Shown: piece after piece, positions 3,811 to 5,759 of the stretch
Position numbering within the stretch: the first letter of the stretch is position 1
Layout: each line of letters opens with the position of its first letter
From: Lachnospiraceae bacterium UBA4317
GTDB lineage: Bacteria; Bacillota_A; Clostridia; Lachnospirales; Lachnospiraceae
Direction of reading: 5' to 3'
DNA: 5,759 nt
NCBI GenBank assembly: GCA_002394525.1
Contig: DGUF01000012.1
Location: 1-5,759, forward strand
Made by a program: the position numbers and the translations under genes
The notes under the pieces: model-generated
The model's input: the letters and a program-made list of their open reading frames with translations, nothing else
Database searches by the model: none
Told to the model about the DNA's origin: nothing

Positions 3811-5759
3811 TTACTTTATCATTTCTCCAAGGACTTCCGGAGCTTTTTCCAGGGCTGCCGGGATACCGGCGGGATTTTTACCTCCTGCCTGGGCCATGTT
3901 GGGACGGCCGCCGCCGCCACCGCCGACTTCTCTGGCAATGGCCTTGATCAAGTTGCCTGCGTGGGCGCCCTTTTTGACCGCGTCATCGGTCGCCATGGTC
4001 ATGAGGCTGACCTTGCCGTCCTTGTCGGAGATGAGGAGGACGACGCCGCCGCCCATCTTCTCCTTGAGCTGGTCGCCCAGGTCGCGCAGGCCGTTCATGT
4101 CGACGCCGGGAACCGCGGAGGCCAGGAATTTGACGCCCTTGACATCCACGACCTTGTCCATGACATCGCCGAGGGCGGACTGGGCTTCTTTGGCCTTGAG
4201 GGACTCGACCTCGCTCTTTGCGGCCTTGAGCTCCTCCTGGAGCTTCCTGATATGGTCGGCCAGGGTCGCGGGGGTCGCCTTGACCAGAGAAGCGGCAACG
4301 TTCATCTCCTGCTCCATCTCCTCGTAGTAGGCGCGCACATTGTCGCCGGTCAGGGCTTCGATCCTGCGGACACCGGCTGCGACGCCGTTCTCGGACAGGA
4401 TCTTGAACTGGCCGATCCGGCTGGTGTTGTCGACATGGGTGCCGCCGCAGAGCTCGGTAGAGAAATCACCCATCTTGACGACGCGGACTTCCTCGCCGTA
4501 CTTCTCGCCGAAGAGGGCCATGGCGCCGCTCTTTTTGGCTTCCTCGATGCCCATGACGGCTGTCGTGACGTCGAGGCCCTCGCCGATCTTTTCATTGACC
4601 ATGTCCTCGACCTTTTTCAACTCTTCAGGGGTCATGGCCTGATAGTGGCTGAAGTCGAAGCGGGTCCTGCCGGCATCCTGGTAGGAGCCCTTCTGCTCGA
4701 CGTGGGTACCCAGGACCTCGCGCAGAGCTTTCTGCATGAGGTGGGTCGCGCTGTGGTTGCGGCAGGTGTCGCGGCGCTCCTTCTCGTCGACCGAAAGGGT
4801 CACTTCATCGCCCATCTTGAACATGCCGGAGGTCACGACGCCGATATGGGCCACCTTCTGGCCGGACACGGGCTCGGTCTTCTCGACCTTGAAGGAAGCG
4901 TTTCCGCAGGTGATGACGCCGGTATCGCCGACCTGGCCGCCCTTTGTGGCATAGAAAGGTGTCCTGTCGGTGATGATGGCGGCATGCATGCCGTCGGTCA
5001 CCGCGTCGGCGACCTCATCGGGACCTGTCTTCTCACCCTTTTCATTGGTGTCGGCCAGGTGCGCCAGAGCGACGATCTTTGCAGTATCGGTCAGGCGGTC
5101 ATAGCCGGTGAATTCCGTGACGATCGCGGCATCCATCTCGTCGTAGACGGTCGCGGCCGCGCCGCTCATGCTGGTCTTGATCCAGGAGCCCTTGGATTTC
5201 TGACGGGCCTCCTCGCGGGCAGCCTCGAATCCGGCCTGGTCGACGGTGCAGCCGTTCTCGGCCGCCACGTCCTCGGTGGAATCGATGGGGAATCCGTAGG
5301 TATCATAGAGCAGGAAGGCATCCCTGCCGGAAATTTCCGTCTTTCCTTCGGCCTTGAGCTTCTCCAGCATGCCGCCCAGGATCTCCAGGCCCTGGTCGAT
5401 GGTCTTCTCGAAGCGCTCCTCCTCCAGACGGATGTTGTTAAGGATAAACTCCTGCTTCTCCTCCAGCTCGGGATAGCCGCTCTTGGAGCCCTCGATGACA
5501 GCTTTGGCGAGGGTGGTCATAAAGGCCTCCCTGATGCCCAGCTTGCGGCCCTGGCGGATGGCCCGGCGGATCAGACGGCGCAGGACATAGCCCCTGCCCT
5601 CGTTGGTGGGCATGATGCCGTCGGAGATCATGAAGGTCGTGGAACGGATGTGGTCGGTGATGATACGGACGGAGACATCGGTCTCGTGGTCTTTGCCGTA
5701 CTCACAGCCTGCCAGCTCGCAGACCTTGTCGCGCAGGGCGCGGACCGTGTCGACGTCAA
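3811..5759 (-). CDS. alaS: Alanyl-tRNA synthetase (5' end outside window)
   Basis: AlaRS charges tRNA-Ala with alanine in the cytoplasm and removes mischarged serine or glycine. The visible 648 residues are open to the right edge; the reading frame continues upstream of the ATG at 5631 with VDTVRALRDKVCELAG and DHIRSTTFMISDGIMPTNEG, which are conserved AlaRS sequence, so that ATG is internal. A full enzyme is about 880 aa, so some 230 residues, including the class II motifs 1-3, lie outside. Visible parts, numbered from the first full codon: end of the catalytic domain and tRNA-recognition helices with GRGYVLRRLIRRA (54-66); the beta-barrel/editing region with FYATKGGQVGDTG (268-280); the editing zinc site HSATH (335-339) and CGGTH (437-441); a coiled coil (about 495-527); and the C-Ala/DHHA1 domain with a run of six glycines before RPNMAQAGGKNPAG (about 612-631). 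All editing zinc ligands are present and no frameshift is seen. No terminator separates it from rpsU, so read-through into rpsU is likely. Confidence 0.97.
   Translation of the reverse strand, partial: DVDTVRALRDKVCELAGCEYGKDHETDVSVRIITDHIRSTTFMISDGIMPTNEGRGYVLRRLIRRAIRQGRKLGIREAFMTTLAKAVIEGSKSGYPELEEKQEFILNNIRLEEERFEKTIDQGLEILGGMLEKLKAEGKTEISGRDAFLLYDTYGFPIDSTEDVAAENGCTVDQAGFEAAREEARQKSKGSWIKTSMSGAAATVYDEMDAAIVTEFTGYDRLTDTAKIVALAHLADTNEKGEKTGPDEVADAVTDGMHAAIITDRTPFYATKGGQVGDTGVITCGNASFKVEKTEPVSGQKVAHIGVVTSGMFKMGDEVTLSVDEKERRDTCRNHSATHLMQKALREVLGTHVEQKGSYQDAGRTRFDFSHYQAMTPEELKKVEDMVNEKIGEGLDVTTAVMGIEEAKKSGAMALFGEKYGEEVRVVKMGDFSTELCGGTHVDNTSRIGQFKILSENGVAAGVRRIEALTGDNVRAYYEEMEQEMNVAASLVKATPATLADHIRKLQEELKAAKSEVESLKAKEAQSALGDVMDKVVDVKGVKFLASAVPGVDMNGLRDLGDQLKEKMGGGVVLLISDKDGKVSLMTMATDDAVKKGAHAGNLIKAIAREVGGGGGGRPNMAQAGGKNPAGIPAALEKAPEVLGEMIK

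Noticed and set aside
3908..3925. GCC/ACC-type trinucleotide repeat
   Set aside because: It encodes the conserved glycine run of the AlaRS C-terminal domain, so it is explained by coding function.
3896..4327. Plus-strand open frames within alaS
   Set aside because: They are shadows of a strongly conserved gene; their translations are Ser/Thr/Pro-rich and without motifs.
5629..5631. ATG as the start of alaS
   Set aside because: Conserved AlaRS sequence continues upstream in frame to the window edge, so this is an internal methionine and the gene is cut by the window.

Overview
The window looks like chromosome from a GC-rich member of the Clostridia, plausibly Lachnospiraceae or a relative. 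The grounds are Gram-positive-style GGAGG ribosome binding sites, AT-rich sigma-A promoters set between GC-rich genes, a lipoprotein signal on an OadG-like protein, and the protein sequences themselves. The taxonomic call is inference from sequence character, not from a search. I see no mobile element, CRISPR array, tRNA or rRNA.

Every supported gene is on the minus strand, so transcription runs from right to left. From the right edge: (1) alaS, alanyl-tRNA synthetase, complete at its C-terminus but cut by the window edge, so that roughly the first quarter of the protein is missing. (2) A near-consensus promoter that starts 4 bases after the alaS stop codon, then a leader of about 125 bases with alternative hairpins, then rpsU (ribosomal protein S21, 58 aa). 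(3) A 315-base gene-free stretch with several hairpins, including a strong 11-bp terminator stem. (4) scpB, chromosome segregation and condensation protein B, without scpA beside it. (5) An AT-rich gap holding an extended -10 promoter. (6) A 472-aa biotin-dependent carboxyltransferase/decarboxylase-type subunit. (7) After 74 bases, an OadG-like lipoprotein with one membrane helix.

The last two genes form the start of a probable operon for a biotin-dependent decarboxylase sodium pump of the methylmalonyl-CoA/oxaloacetate/glutaconyl-CoA decarboxylase type. The carboxyltransferase would move CO2 from an acyl-CoA or keto-acid to a biotin carrier, and the gamma-like subunit would tie the complex to the membrane. 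The biotin carrier and the OadB-type sodium channel are expected beyond the left edge but cannot be seen. The right half is housekeeping: tRNA charging, ribosome assembly and chromosome condensation.

The window is mostly ordinary. The points most worth a second look are the unusual active-site motifs of the carboxyltransferase, the alternative pairing in the rpsU leader, the hairpin-rich rpsU 3' region, and a terminator-like hairpin after scpB whose T-tract faces the wrong way for the genes present. I found nothing that amounts to a clearly new system.
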